Assembly: GCA_026075535.2 (NCBI GenBank)
Contig: AP026545.1
Coordinates: forward strand, 7,812,001-7,876,000
DNA from: Tricholoma matsutake
Taxonomy: Eukaryota > Basidiomycota > Agaricomycetes > Agaricales > Tricholomataceae
DNA: 64,000 bases
Direction: 5' to 3'
Positions 23,645 through 34,800 of this stretch are shown here, in pieces. Within the stretch, counting starts at the first letter, position 1. Each line of letters opens with the position of its first letter. Made by a program: the position numbers and the translations under genes. The notes under the pieces were generated by a model. The model was not told where the DNA came from, did not search any database, and saw nothing but the letters and a program-made list of their open reading frames with translations.

Positions 23645-24531
23645 ATGTATTTGCCAGCACAAAGTTTCTTCGCTTCAAGAATTCAGGGTGGAAGACAGAC
23701 GGGAGGAGATGCCGATAGTGGTTACGATATCATCGACAGCATTATTCAGTGGTTTGCTCGCATATTTGCACCGTTACGTGAGTACACTGGTTCAGTACAT
23801 AAGTTATCGTCCACGGCCCCTCATTAACATTTGGATTTTGGAAGGCTCATGGTTTGCCGAATTGTTTTCAAAATTCGGTGAGTGATGAACAGTTAGAAAC
23901 GGTTAAAGCCCGAGATGTCCCCAGGCTCAGGGGCTGCGACGAGGATGAGGATGCCTACCTAGCATCCAGATTCATGGGGACACACAGTGACTCATAATCG
24001 TTCCAGGTTCCTTTGTGACTGAAGAATATCGCAAGTCTCTGACCTTTCTCCTGGATGTTGTGCATGCTGCCAATGGGCTTCGTCAGTCCAGCAAGAGACA
24101 CGATCCTAGGGATATACTGACAAAAAATTCTCCAGTTAAACAGCATCCCTACTGGTCACTGTCCATCTCGCTTCTCATTTCCTTTGGCCCATGGATCCTC
24201 CTTCTACCCTTTTTCCTTATCCAGGCCGTATTCTTCGTCATTCTAGGCCTCCTGGGTTTCGGAGTCGCAGGCATAACTGGTGGTATGCATTATCGAGGTT
24301 CCATCTTTTTGATATCAGTTGACATGAAAGCTCCAAGGATCACCTGCAGCGTTGTATCAATCCTTCTGTTACGGTGGTCACACACCAGCCGATTCTCTCT
24401 TTGCCGTTCTACAGTCGACAGGGACGCATTACAACGTTGGAACGGCAAGTAATTGGTTTCTTTTGATTGTGAGGGTTTTCGCAGGAGTGATGGCTGCCTA
24501 TATCTTGTTTGGAATTATACTGGTCGAGTGA
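23645..24531 (+). CDS. ISG12/IFI6-type hydrophobic membrane protein, copy 1
   Basis: Three exons (23645-23777, 24007-24282, 24338-24531) give 200 residues. The N-terminus carries an amphipathic helix (YDIIDSIIQWFARIF). The C-terminal half is the interferon-induced 6-16/ISG12 hydrophobic domain: LLGFGVAGITGGSPAALYQS, FCYGGHTPADSLFAVLQSTG, then LLIVRVFAGVMAAYILFGI. Fungal members are uncharacterised; animal relatives sit in mitochondrial or ER membranes. An alternative first exon (ATG at 23688 through 23877) also joins in frame, giving 219 residues. I prefer the shorter model because its DIIDSIIQWFAR matches HVINAVWEWLVR in the second copy at 28144. The acceptor at 24337 is a plain AAG. Confidence 0.7.
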
Positions 24532-25298
24532 AATGGTGAAGATGGTGGCGAATTGGTACCAATGAATTATGACGCGTTCTTGGGTATCTTGGAGATGAAA
24601 ACAATGAGGCTCTGACAGATATGTAGTCTGAGAGCTTATCAAAGGTTGAGCGCTGAGCTTTGAAGGCAACCGTGACCAAGTCCACATTACTAAGCAGGCT
24701 TCTTGAAAATACATAACATCAAAGAACGCTTCTCGACTCCTAAACAAGTGTGCTGCCAATTTTTAGTGGTGCAAAGTGGGGGGGTGGCTGATACATGCAG
24801 TATACAGATATGTACGCCCATGCGTGAATCTGAAAATAGCACACTTTGTTGACGTCTATAGGCGGAGTTTAAGAAGCTTGCTTAATAATGTGGACGGTTG
24901 TCGGCCAAGGCAATTCTGCTATTTGCATCTGTTGATGACCGGTAGAGTGGTCGGAAAGCCATAATATGCGGCTGACCTTACCATTCGAGCCTCGGTTCTT
25001 AACTTTTACTGGCAGTAGTAGTAGTATTTCTATTTCTGCACTTGACGGGAGCCTGACGAACATCTGAATTATGCAGAGCGAATTCGTTGTTCATAAATTG
25101 AGAACTCGCTGCGCCAATCGGAAGTGGCTGTGCCGTTTGGCGCGGCTTTTTTTGTGCTTGCTTGACACTGACAGGGTTGTCTATATGATAACAATGGTCA
25201 GCGGCAGGTTCCCAACACGTTCACCCGTCAAAACCCGCCTTATCCTGTACTTCTTATCATCCTAGACTTGTTCCTGTTTTCTATTCAACTCCTTTATC
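24532..25298. other. intergenic, promoter of the LPMO gene
   Basis: No coding frame with a recognisable product. A short block near 25100-25260 precedes the AA14 gene by less than 200 bp and should contain its promoter, but no TATA box stands out. Confidence 0.45.
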
Positions 25299-26954
25299 AT
25301 GAAACTATCTATCCTAACGGTCCTTACGGTTACGTTTACCTTGCTGCGCGTCCACGGACACATCGTTGCTTGGCACAAAGGTATGGTTCATTCCTTTCGT
25401 TTTCATATGACTACTAATAAGCTGTTCAGGAATGTATTGCTTGAACGGAACGACAGGGACTGATAACCAAAACACTAACGAAGCTGTCAATCCGCTATAT
25501 CAAGTACGTTGCCCAACTTTTCAGAGTGCCAACAAAGTAAACCTGGCCACACCTTTCTTCTAAGCTCCCATTCCAAGACTGGTGGTTTCACCATGTAAAT
25601 CATGTAAGTCTCTTCTGATATCTGAAATATACAACATACCAAACATTCTTTCCAAAGTGCGACGAATTCCCTCCAGCCCCTGGCGACTTTCTAGATCTGT
25701 ACGCGTTATCTCAAAGTCATTTACTGGTCTGCCCTGATCACGCATATATAGGCCTGTCAATGGCCAGATCACAGTTGAACTCGCGATGAACCGTGCAAGC
25801 ACAACGCTTTCTTATAATGGACAATATACCGGGATCTTTGGTGATGGTCAGAACCATCCAGGGCTGGGAGTCACTCCTCCTGGACAAGTGCCGTCCTGCA
25901 TCACCCAACCGAATAGTGAGTGTTGCTGGCCCCTATTTTTGTGCGGTATTTCCAACACCTGCGGATTGTTATAGTACACACACAAAACGAAAGCATGGCC
26001 GCTGGCACGGCATTCGCGATCTCATATAATGTTAGTCGTTTTACTTCTTATAATGCATATATTTGACTGATGCAATGGTGGTAGTCCGAGTTGTCGGCAG
26101 TGATACCTGAAAATCTCGTGGTGTTCTCAGTCCTTTATAAGTATGACTCACTCTTCCGCAACCTTCCGACTTGCTGACATCCTGAAAGCACGCCTTGGGA
26201 ACGTATTGCGACGTATTCTATTCCAAACCTACCTGCTTGCCCACCAGCTGGTTGTATATGTGCTGTGAGCTGTCGTATTTTCCTTTTTGTCGTCACTTGC
26301 GCTGAAAGTACCTCTTGCAGTGGGGTTGGGTACATACTCTTTACTAATCCTGCTCTAGTACACTATACTGATAATTGCCTCTGTCGGAATCTAGGTACCT
26401 AACGGGTAAGCGTAGCTCTCTTCGCTTTCCAATATCGTTCCTTATTCCTGCGATCAGATGCGGCGAACCTAACATGTACATGTTCCCATACAAATGCAGG
26501 GTAACCGGTACACCAGGAAACGCGGCTGTCGCTCCTCCCATCCCCCCTACGTGGTGCGAGGGCAATCAGTCCAGCTGTACAAAGGGTGCAAGGCAGATGA
26601 TTTTCTGGAACCAGTTGGAACGGAACAACATTGATGTCAGTGGGTCAGATTTATCTGGAAACCCCAAGTCGCCAGTGTATAATTCGAAGCTAGGGTTCTC
26701 AAATGGTTTGTCCTCTTTTTTTTTTTGAAACGTTGCGTGAAATGGAATGCTGAGTCTCTTTCATCGTGTCAGGTGCTCAGACGGACATCTTCTTGTCACC
26801 CGGGTCCGCTACTCAGACGTCTACCACACCTAGTTCAACTGGAAGTGGAGCACAGAGTTTTCGCCTGGATATATGGCGTGCGCATCTATATGCTTTATTT
26901 CTTTGTTTTTGCACTGGTTGTTTCGTTTCACTTTGTCTCGCTGTCGTTGTATAG
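25299..26954 (+). CDS. AA14 lytic polysaccharide monooxygenase, GPI-type tail
   Basis: Twelve exons (25299-25380, 25430-25503, 25565-25603, 25658-25698, 25752-25915, 25975-26030, 26085-26140, 26189-26264, 26321-26329, 26395-26405, 26458-26705, 26773-26954) give 345 residues. The signal peptide ends ...LLRVHG and the mature protein starts [14 protein letters not shown], so His21 is the N-terminal histidine of the copper brace. Further family blocks are [38 protein letters not shown] (second copper histidine), [20 protein letters not shown] and KLGFSNGAQTDIF. AA14 enzymes oxidatively cleave xylan coating cellulose in wood. After residue 290 come a Ser/Thr linker and a hydrophobic end ([15 protein letters not shown]), suggesting GPI anchoring. 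Exons 9 and 10 are only 9 and 11 nt but are needed to encode the conserved WGWVPNG. Confidence 0.93.
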
Positions 26955-28143
26955 TAGAACATTTCTACCTTCTCCGGTGTACATTCCACTTCACTGAGAT
27001 CTCTGGTATATTTTAAGGATTCACAAATGCATGGACATAAGATCTTAGATACATGTACTTAGGTTTGATACGCAATATGTATGTTAAACGTCACCTAGAC
27101 TACTAATTAAATAAATAAATAGGGTTCAATCTATTCCGCGATTTCGAATGCATATAAATACTAACATGTCTGAATTGGTAGCTGCCTGTTTTCAGGCATA
27201 ATATGCTCCAGATTTGGCATGAATGGAACTCCTGAAAGTATGCGGATTGATGTACACACGGACCACATGTAGCATAGAACGATACGAAGTCGTAAGATCT
27301 TCGTGGTGATTCAATTTGAAGGATGGGGCGTCGGTCGTAGGAGGAAGGTCACGGTGAGTGGCCACGAGGAACCCAACCTGAACCCATGCTATCCAACGAA
27401 GCATCTTGAGAGAGTAATAATTCCTAGTTATATAGGTTACTATATAAGTACTTACAGTGATCGAGTCAGAGTGGTATAGTGGTACTGGGCAAATCATTGG
27501 CCCCAAGTCTTTGCCAGGCATCTACAAAAAGAGTGCGTCGTCTTATCACAAACACTTCTCATGCCTTGCATGTGGGAACAATTGTGGGTTGGATCACATC
27601 GAGACTCATCGAGACATGTCACAGACAGGCATATGTATTATGCATGGTATACACAGCTGGCAGCTTGTTGAATAACCGCCGATCAAATGGTGTACTAAAT
27701 ATTTCGGCAATTGTAAAAATGTTTGTTGGTGAACAAAAGATAAGAAGCGAAGTCTCTGAGCGCTGGAATGTCCAGAAGACTTTAGATTCAAGAATTTACT
27801 TCTATCAGTTGATGCATGTAAGAAAGAACTTTGCATGTACTTACATAAGATGAGAGGAAGTTATTTGGCCATGTGGGAAACTTTCAAAAGCTTGAGTTCG
27901 GGTGCGCTCTTGACCACGCACTTTCTTGCAGGCCCCGATCCGTTCCAAGCCGGCAAGTATGTTCATCTCTAGTTCTCGTCTTTTTTCGTCCTCTCTCGGA
28001 TAACCTTAGCAAATGTATCCCCAGGCGGGTATTTCTCCCGACATAGCGCATGGCCTCGTAAGTCTGATAAGACGCGTTGTTGAGTGGGCGCTCGCAGCTT
28101 GCGTTCATTTGGGTGAGTAGCCCGAAGCCTCTTGAATCCATTA
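26955..28143. other. intergenic
   Basis: No gene supported. A minus-strand frame 27405-27192 (MLRWIAWVQVGFLVA...) has a signal-like start but no homologue I recognise. A plus frame beginning with MRGSYLAMWETFK near 27851 is open to about 27960 but does not splice in frame to the ISG12-type gene that follows. Confidence 0.4.
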
Positions 28144-28834
28144 ATGGGAGAGTCTAACGCCCGCGCAGCGGACACGTCACTACACGTTATCAACGCCGTT
28201 TGGGAATGGCTAGTCCGACACACGCCATCGCTGTTGAGCTTGGGCAAGTTGATTTTTTTTTCTGAGCCCGGATTATCTCATTGAAGCTGTATGTACTATG
28301 AAGAGGAAGTACATCTGATATTTGAATATCTTTCCCAATGGCCGGTGCAAGCCTTCCACCTTGCCAACTATCTGCGTAGGTCCATGGCTGATTAATTCAT
28401 TGAAACGATGATGAAAGCCATTTGTTTTTTCAGTCAAGACGCATGCCCACGTCATTCACATCGTGTCACTTTCGATATTCTTCGGACCCATAGTAGCACT
28501 GTTGCCCTTCCTGTTCCTACACGAACTTGCGATATCGTTGCTGTTCAATCTCAGTTTTGTTATGCATGGCCTTCTTCCAGGTACGACGCGCAGAAAACTT
28601 TTTTGTTCATCCTTACTCAAAGCTACTTTAGGCACGGCTGACTCTCGCTACGACTGGCTCCGATTCACATTGGATGATACTAGGGAATCACTTTACTCAT
28701 CAGTAGATGCAACTGGTGCAATCTATAACAAGTGGACAACCGAAAACATACCTCTGATCATCCTGCGACTCGTTGCTCTAGTGATTGGAGGATACGCGCT
28801 ATTTGGGATCTGGACTAGTGGTGATCCATACTAA
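28144..28834 (+). CDS. ISG12/IFI6-type hydrophobic membrane protein, copy 2
   Basis: Four exons (28144-28247, 28287-28375, 28434-28580, 28632-28834) give 180 residues. The layout parallels copy 1: an N-terminal amphipathic helix (LHVINAVWEWLVR), a charged stretch (YYEEEVHLIFEYLSQ), a long hydrophobic hairpin (FFGPIVALLPFLFLHELAI), and a C-terminal membrane helix (LIILRLVALVIGGYALFGIW). The central Gly-rich ISG12 block is less conserved than in copy 1. The first donor (GTTGAT at 28248) is not strong, so the exon 1/2 junction is the least certain part; a GC donor two codons earlier breaks the frame. The third intron is 51 nt and in frame. Confidence 0.6.
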
Positions 28835-29146
28835 AGATTTACTAGACGTTCATGATAACTCATGTAGACGTGCTGCTCCACCTTGTGGTATGACCTAGAA
28901 TGCTTGTTGTCACTCGTGAAACGCATGCCACCAGAACTTGTGAAGTTCGCTAGGCGGCCGAATGTCCGATTGTCTGTCAGCCAAACTCTCATATCGATAG
29001 GCCCTTCTTGAAAAAATACAAGCAGGGGCGTTTGATGAGCGGTGTAATACTATTCGGGCCTATTTTCGATTGTTTTTCGACGTCCGGCAGACTTTTATCG
29101 TACGATTTCCTTAAAAGCCTCGGCAATCAAGAAGTCGGGATTCAGC
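28835..29146. other. intergenic before the repeat block
   Basis: About 310 bp with no coding signal, holding the 3' end of the ISG12-type gene. The transposon-rich block starts to the right. Confidence 0.5.
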
Positions 29147-29177
29147 TAAGATAGAGGAACTCCATGCACATCTAATG
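29147..29177 (+). repeat. 31-bp inverted repeat, left copy
   Basis: Starts TAAGATAGAGGAACTCCATG. Its reverse complement is at 30593-30623 with one A/G difference. Confidence 0.8.
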
Positions 29178-30472
29178 CACTGCTTCTTGATCTTTAACCA
29201 CCACCATCCGGTCATGGGAATTCGGTGCCCCCACTATGACTGTGCTTTATTCTACCTAACACCTCCTCACTAATCACTGTCGGGCCTCTCTCATGGCTTG
29301 AGCCATCATCCTTTATAAACTACCCCTTCATTTTATCTTATTGGAGTTCATCGCGATGATTTGCGTGGTGGACCCCACATGCTCTTGCTGGTGGCAGGAA
29401 TGCCCTGCTATCCATCTTACCCTCAATGTGACTCAGGCACCATTTTTGAGGCCTCGACGTACCACCACCAGCTCTGCTTAGTGCAGACCTTGGCCTTGTG
29501 TCAAGGGCACAATCTGTTGTCGATTGGGTAGAGACCTACAACCTTCGGGGAGGAAGACCAATAGTGGAAGGTCGCCAATGGCCAATCATAGGACTGTCCC
29601 TGCATGGCCTACACCCTATTGGGAGAGTGTTGGCATACTCGACTTGGGACTTCATTGGCAAGGGGTGGACTGCGGATGTATATACCATGGGAGGAATAGA
29701 TGGGGAACAGGGGGAGTATCAGTTGAGGGGGATGGGGGGTGGAACTGCAGAGTAAAGGCAAGAGTCGTTTGTTTAACCACGATCGTTTTTTCTTTTCCGA
29801 CAGGCGCAAGTTAAGCCTTCCTGTGATCGATCCCGTGTTCGTACACCAACTATGCAGTTCGCTGACAGCTGGAAGCCTCGGTGCTCATGCAGGCTCAGGA
29901 AGTATAGAATACCGTAGTGGGAGGAAGCGCATCAGCCAGTCCTGCCCTTTTAAAAAAAGGAATAAATCCTTAATCCAAAAAATGCACATCTAATGTCATG
30001 TGATGTGACATATCTGTGACCAGGCAGTTAGCAACATGTGAGCCCAGTGTGAACCGTAAGTGAAGGTATAGTAAATTATTACATCGTCGCGTTTATCTAC
30101 AATTTGTACTATGTACTACTATAAACTATATACTGTTAATATGGCTACTCAACTATAAAGATATAAGAATAAGAATAAGAGTTAGCTTATGTTTGCCTTC
30201 ATAAGATCATCCATGACAGATTCTGGTATTACTCGATGTCCTCTATATTTTCGTGCAGCCCAGGCAGCTCTTTTTACCTGCCCAATTCCCTAAATTGAGA
30301 ATCTGCATGAGCTTGCACTGTTTCTGGCCAGCCATTAAATTGCATTCAAGTTTGACGCAATGTGAGATCTACTAATTAAATCACGTGCTCGTGCTAATTA
30401 ATTACATACAAATGAGCATTTTGCAAGATGCCAATTCAATGGAACACCTTATCAAAAATCCATTTGCACCAA

Positions 30473-30690
30473 AAATTTGGAATTTACAAAATGAAAAACA
30501 TGGTGCAAACCAATTATTTTCTTATGATCCTGAATCTTTGGCATCTTCAATTCTTTGACTTTGTAATGCTTTTGTCACCAAAAAGCATGTGACATTAGAT
30601 GCGCATGGAGTTCCTCTATCTTACGTGTGTATTTTTTCAGAAGAGGCCTACTATCATTGGTCAGGAGTTTAAAAATATTTTGCAAACCAC
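30473..30690 (+). pseudogene. broken transposon-like coding fragment
   Basis: Read in one frame with stops ignored, the segment gives ...PKIWNLQNEKHGANQLF..., then LCNAFVTKKHVTLDAHGVPLS and YVCIFSEEAYYHW, which looks like a former protein-coding region interrupted by at least two stops. The inverted repeat at 30593 lies inside this relic, so that repeat is itself former coding sequence. I cannot assign it to a named transposase family. Confidence 0.4.
30593..30623 (-). repeat. 31-bp inverted repeat, right copy
   Basis: Reverse complement of 29147-29177 with one mismatch; ends at TTCCTCTATCTTA. Confidence 0.8.
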
Positions 30691-31647
30691 GAATAACTCT
30701 ACAACAACTCAACATCTCATAAAGTGGCTTGGCATATATCTTGAATAACATGTGTTCTACCTGGCTATGATGTTACTTTTGCGATAGTTGAAGGGATGCT
30801 GCTATCGGAGCGATACCAAGCACAAAAACCTGTAAAACAGGGTCTTTGAAAATCTGTGTCACAAAATGTCACAAAATGTCACAGTGCTGTTTGAAATTCT
30901 CAGAGCAAACGGTCGCATCATTCAGCGGAGTATGAACATTCCCCTCATTTGAGTTGTCTCTGTCATGCTGAACAGTCATTTGCCTGTATCCCCCCAATCT
31001 GCTGTCGGGGCACCTTGAGACACTTGGATTATAAGGACCCATGTATAATAAACCCCTCCAAACTTTCCCAGAACTTTTTGAAAGGTTACAGAGCTGATAG
31101 TAGCTTTGTATTCCCAGGTATTGCATTTTGTGATCAAAGATTGTTGTACAGCAAGTCATCCACTCCCTCTTTTTTCAATTGGAATTCTGGAAAATGTTTG
31201 CATAGAATACACATAATAGTGTTTCAATTAGTTAGAATATAAGGTTGTCTAGATGTGTCCATGAGATCATTTTTCAAACTCTCTACCATTTTCAATCCCA
31301 CTACACATGATGGTATTGATATGAGTTTGGCTGGTATACATAAGAGTGCCAGCTGGAGTGGTGCATGCTAACGTTGACGTGCCCCATTGAGACAAATTCC
31401 AAAGAACTAGCTGAAGTCATGTGAAGAGGAATGACTCACAATGACTGGCATCCATGTGAGCACAAGTGCAGGGCCATCATCGTGCACATCACGTTGGCTG
31501 CTGCTTTGTCTCCAAAGATAGGTTGCAGCTACACAACGGAGAGGTGCCGAAAAGTTAGCAGCAGGTAGCTGTTTCAAATGTGCAAAGGTTCTCATCAGGG
31601 GGCTTTACTTCCACTACCCCTACCGCTAGACTATCCTGTTGCCTTAG
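30624..31647. other. non-coding spacer with small repeats
   Basis: A 10-bp unit TGTCACAAAA is repeated about three times near 30857-30882. No gene-like frame of recognisable identity occurs up to the LINE target-site duplication at 31648. Confidence 0.4.
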
Positions 31648-31663
31648 GTATCACTACTTTCTA
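31648..31663 (+). repeat. 16-bp target-site duplication of the LINE, left
   Basis: GTATCACTACTTTCTA, identical to 41648-41663. It directly abuts the poly(T) run (poly(A) on the element's strand), as expected for target-primed insertion. Confidence 0.92.
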
Positions 31664-31854
31664 TTTTTTTTTTTTTTTTTTGGTGGAGCGTTTCCCATGA
31701 TGGGAGGCATTGGGACTATAACAAAGTTACAGTCCCGTTGCTCGCTAGGGATTCCGAGGAGTCTTGACCTCGGAGTAGAATTGATAGGAAACCATGAGGA
31801 AATGCATTAATGCACAGAGTGTGGGGCTCAAACGGTCTTGACAGGGGGCACAAG

Positions 31855-34800
31855 TTACCCCACGCCCTGCTGCCAAGACCAATTCCTACCCACTAAAACC
31901 CTGCAAACCTCTATCCAGTTACTGGGGAGGTCTTCCTCATTCTCGAGGGCGCCTTTCCATGTTTGGGCAACTACTTTGGCTTTGAGGCCTTTCTTTCCAT
32001 ACTTGGGGCTTGTCATGTTACAGTTGGTCTCAATTCTTGTTTTTATCATTTTGTGCCATTTATTGGTGACTTCCTTAGGAGTGAAGGGTGTATTTTCATG
32101 CTTGATCACCCTTTTGCAGCATAGTTTCCAAATGAGGTGTGCCAATTTGGAGACAATGATTCTCCAGAGTCTGTTCACTCCAGGCATATGCCCATCATTC
32201 TTCTTGAATTCTGTGAGTGCACAGCTTATGATATTACCTATCCAAGGTTGACACCATTTGAAGTTTTTCCGGGTCCATATTTTTTCTACTAGTTCCCATA
32301 TTTCTTTTTGTCCAGGGGTCTCCCATCGCATTAGTATGTGATCTATCGTCTCTGGGACTCCACAGTGTGGGCATGTGCATCTATCCTGTATCTCTTCTCA
32401 GAAATTTTCTTTCAACCAGTATTTCCCTACTCTGTATGCATCATGTGCTGTCATCCAGAGGAAAAATCGAGTGTTTCTCGAGAAATCCTTGTGTTGGGCA
32501 GCTTTCCATATTTGGTCTTCACTAGGGATTTTCCCAGTTGCGTCTTCTACTTCATTCTGTATCTTGTTGATCATTTTGGTTGTTGCTCTCCTCTGATGTA
32601 AGTTCTTTTGTAGTTTCCATTGTCAGATTCCTTTATATGCTAAAGACTGTGTCAGTTTGCTTAATTTTGCTCCTGTGATCTTGTAGGAAGGTTGAACTGT
32701 GAGGTTTATCTCATCTGGTTGGTTTTTCAGTGTACCTAGGTTGGCCATTTTATCTGCCCCTTCATTCCTTTCATGCCCATTGTGGCCTTTGACCCATTTG
32801 AGCATTGTTCTTCCTTTTTGTCTTCATAGGATGGCTGTAGTGGCTCGAAGGATCTTGGGGTTTGCAAGTCCTATGTACCCTTGGTCTTCATGTTTTGGAA
32901 GGTTCTTGGTGAGAGCATTTATTGCATATTTAGAGTCACTTTCAATATATAAGTTTGGAATTTCAATGTTATTCTCTGCTGCAGCTTTGATTGCTGCGAG
33001 TTCTGCAGCCTGGTTGGTCTGGGGGAGGGTTGGTGGGAGTCGTATGGATCTGTTTCATGGGTCTCCCTTGCTATAGAAGACTCCAGCACCTGCTTGGGCA
33101 GAGGTTGTGCCAATGCTAAGGGTGGATCCATCAGTAGTGACCATGGCACTAGACCCATGTTCAAGCTCTTTGTCTGTTGCAGTCTCGTATGACAGATCTT
33201 CTTCCATGAAGACACAGAAGATGTCTTTGACAGTTTCAGTAGTCAGCAGGAGTGGGGAGAAAGGTATCCATTCACTCGTTTCATTTTCTGTTTGGCTAGG
33301 GGCTGTGTTGGACAGTCTTGTTTGGTTCCATTTTGGAGGTAGGGTTTCTATCAGGTTGTTGGTTTTTTGGAATTGTTTTTCTATGGACTTGGGCATTTGT
33401 TGAACTTGTGTTAGATATTGTGTGAAGCCACCAACAATCATCTGTACCAGGAGCTTTTTTCATCCCTCAATTGTGGGCTTTGTATTTTCCCATCTTGCTA
33501 AGGCCGTAACTGTTTCTCAAGGATTGGTGACCAGGGGGTTGTGTCAAGAGCATCATTTCTGAGCCAAGCACCAAGGATTCATATTGATTCACCATCTTTT
33601 GCAATATGTATGCTTTCAGGTATCTTCTCGTGCTCATCTTTTGCTCGGCAATCCTGTATGAACTTTTCTCTGAGAACTTTGCTCCCCATTGGTAGTATTT
33701 GCAATTTGGATGTGTTGAATTGTGCACCAGCTGCTAGGCACCAATGATCAAGGATGTCAGTGTGGTCTGCTAAGGAGTCGTCCACATTAAGAAAAGTTGT
33801 GGTGTCATCTGCAAACAGGTTGGCAATGAGTTGTTCTTGGGTCCCAGGTACAGTTAGACCTTTGAGGTTTGACTTTCTTATCATTAAGCTTAGTGGTTCT
33901 ATTCCGAGGTTGAAAAGGAGGCAGGACAGGGGGTCTCCTTGGTGGACACCCCGGGTTACCTGGAATTTTGAGCTCAGGGCTCTGTTTATCATTATTCTGG
34001 TTGATACATTTGAGTAGAGATGCTGGACTGTGTGTATAAAATTGTCTGGTATCTTGAAAGCTTTGAGGGTCTTCCACAAGTAGTCGTGTTCAATTTTGTC
34101 ATAGGCTTTGGCTTGGTCAAGAGCGACGATCGTCCCATTTTCTTCTGCCACTTCTGCATGGCTTAGAACCATTTTAAACAGTTGTGTCTGCTCCGATATC
34201 TGTCTGCCAGGTGTAAAACCAGCTTGGCTTTTGTGGAGGAGTGTAGGAGCTGCCTTGGCCAGGCGCATGGCTAAAACCTTGGTCATTAGCTTGTAGTCAG
34301 TGTTGAGTAGTGTTATTGGTCGGTAGTTTTCTATCTCATCTCTTTCTTTTTTCTTGTATATTGGGCACATCCATCCATCAGTAAAGCTGGAGCCATCAGT
34401 GGTGCCATGTTTTTCTATGTCATTGAAGGCTGCAGTCATGAGGTGTATGACATCAAACCCTTCTTCTGTTTTGGGTGGGTTACATTTTTGGGCGATGGAT
34501 TTCCACATTTCATAGGTTGCCCCATCCAGGCCAGCTGCTTTATCATTGTCAGATAGCTTTAAGGCAAGCTTTATCTCATCCTTAGTGATTAGGGAGCTCA
34601 TTTTCTGTTGGTTGGGTGGGCTCAGTTCGATTTCAATCTTCTCTAGGCTGTCATTAATTGTCCTTCCTCTTAATTCTGGGTCTCTTCCCTCTCTGCCTTG
34701 GTTTTGTAGGTCATTGTGGTATGTTCTAGCTAGCTCTCCAACTGCATTACCTTCTGTGTGAGTTCGTGGGCTTGGATGTGGGTACCCTCATCTTGGGGTC

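Larger units (their letters stand above)
29147..30623. mobile_element. decayed element bounded by 31-bp inverted repeats
   Basis: Positions 29147-29177 and 30593-30623 are inverted copies differing at one base. The core motif ATGCACATCTAATG of this repeat occurs a third time at 29983-29999, inverted relative to 30590-30606. The inner sequence is AT-rich and the right third (about 30473-30690) keeps an open frame relic. It could be a single DNA transposon with terminal inverted repeats or two nested insertions sharing an end. I could not find a matching target-site duplication, so the superfamily is not assigned. Confidence 0.45.

Noticed and set aside
27192..27405. Small secreted protein candidate on the minus strand
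   Set aside because: Signal-like start only; no second feature such as cysteine pattern or exon structure.
27457..27853. Plus-strand frame of 124 codons before ISG12-type copy 2
   Set aside because: Does not splice in frame into the downstream gene and matches no family I know.
29498..29814. Overlapping plus-strand frames of 85-96 codons
   Set aside because: Two frames overlap with no recognisable product, no start context and repeat-rich surroundings.
31623..31634. tRNA-like A box (TAGTCTAGCGG on the minus strand) beside the LINE
   Set aside because: No B box or acceptor-stem pairing follows; no tRNA or SINE can be supported.
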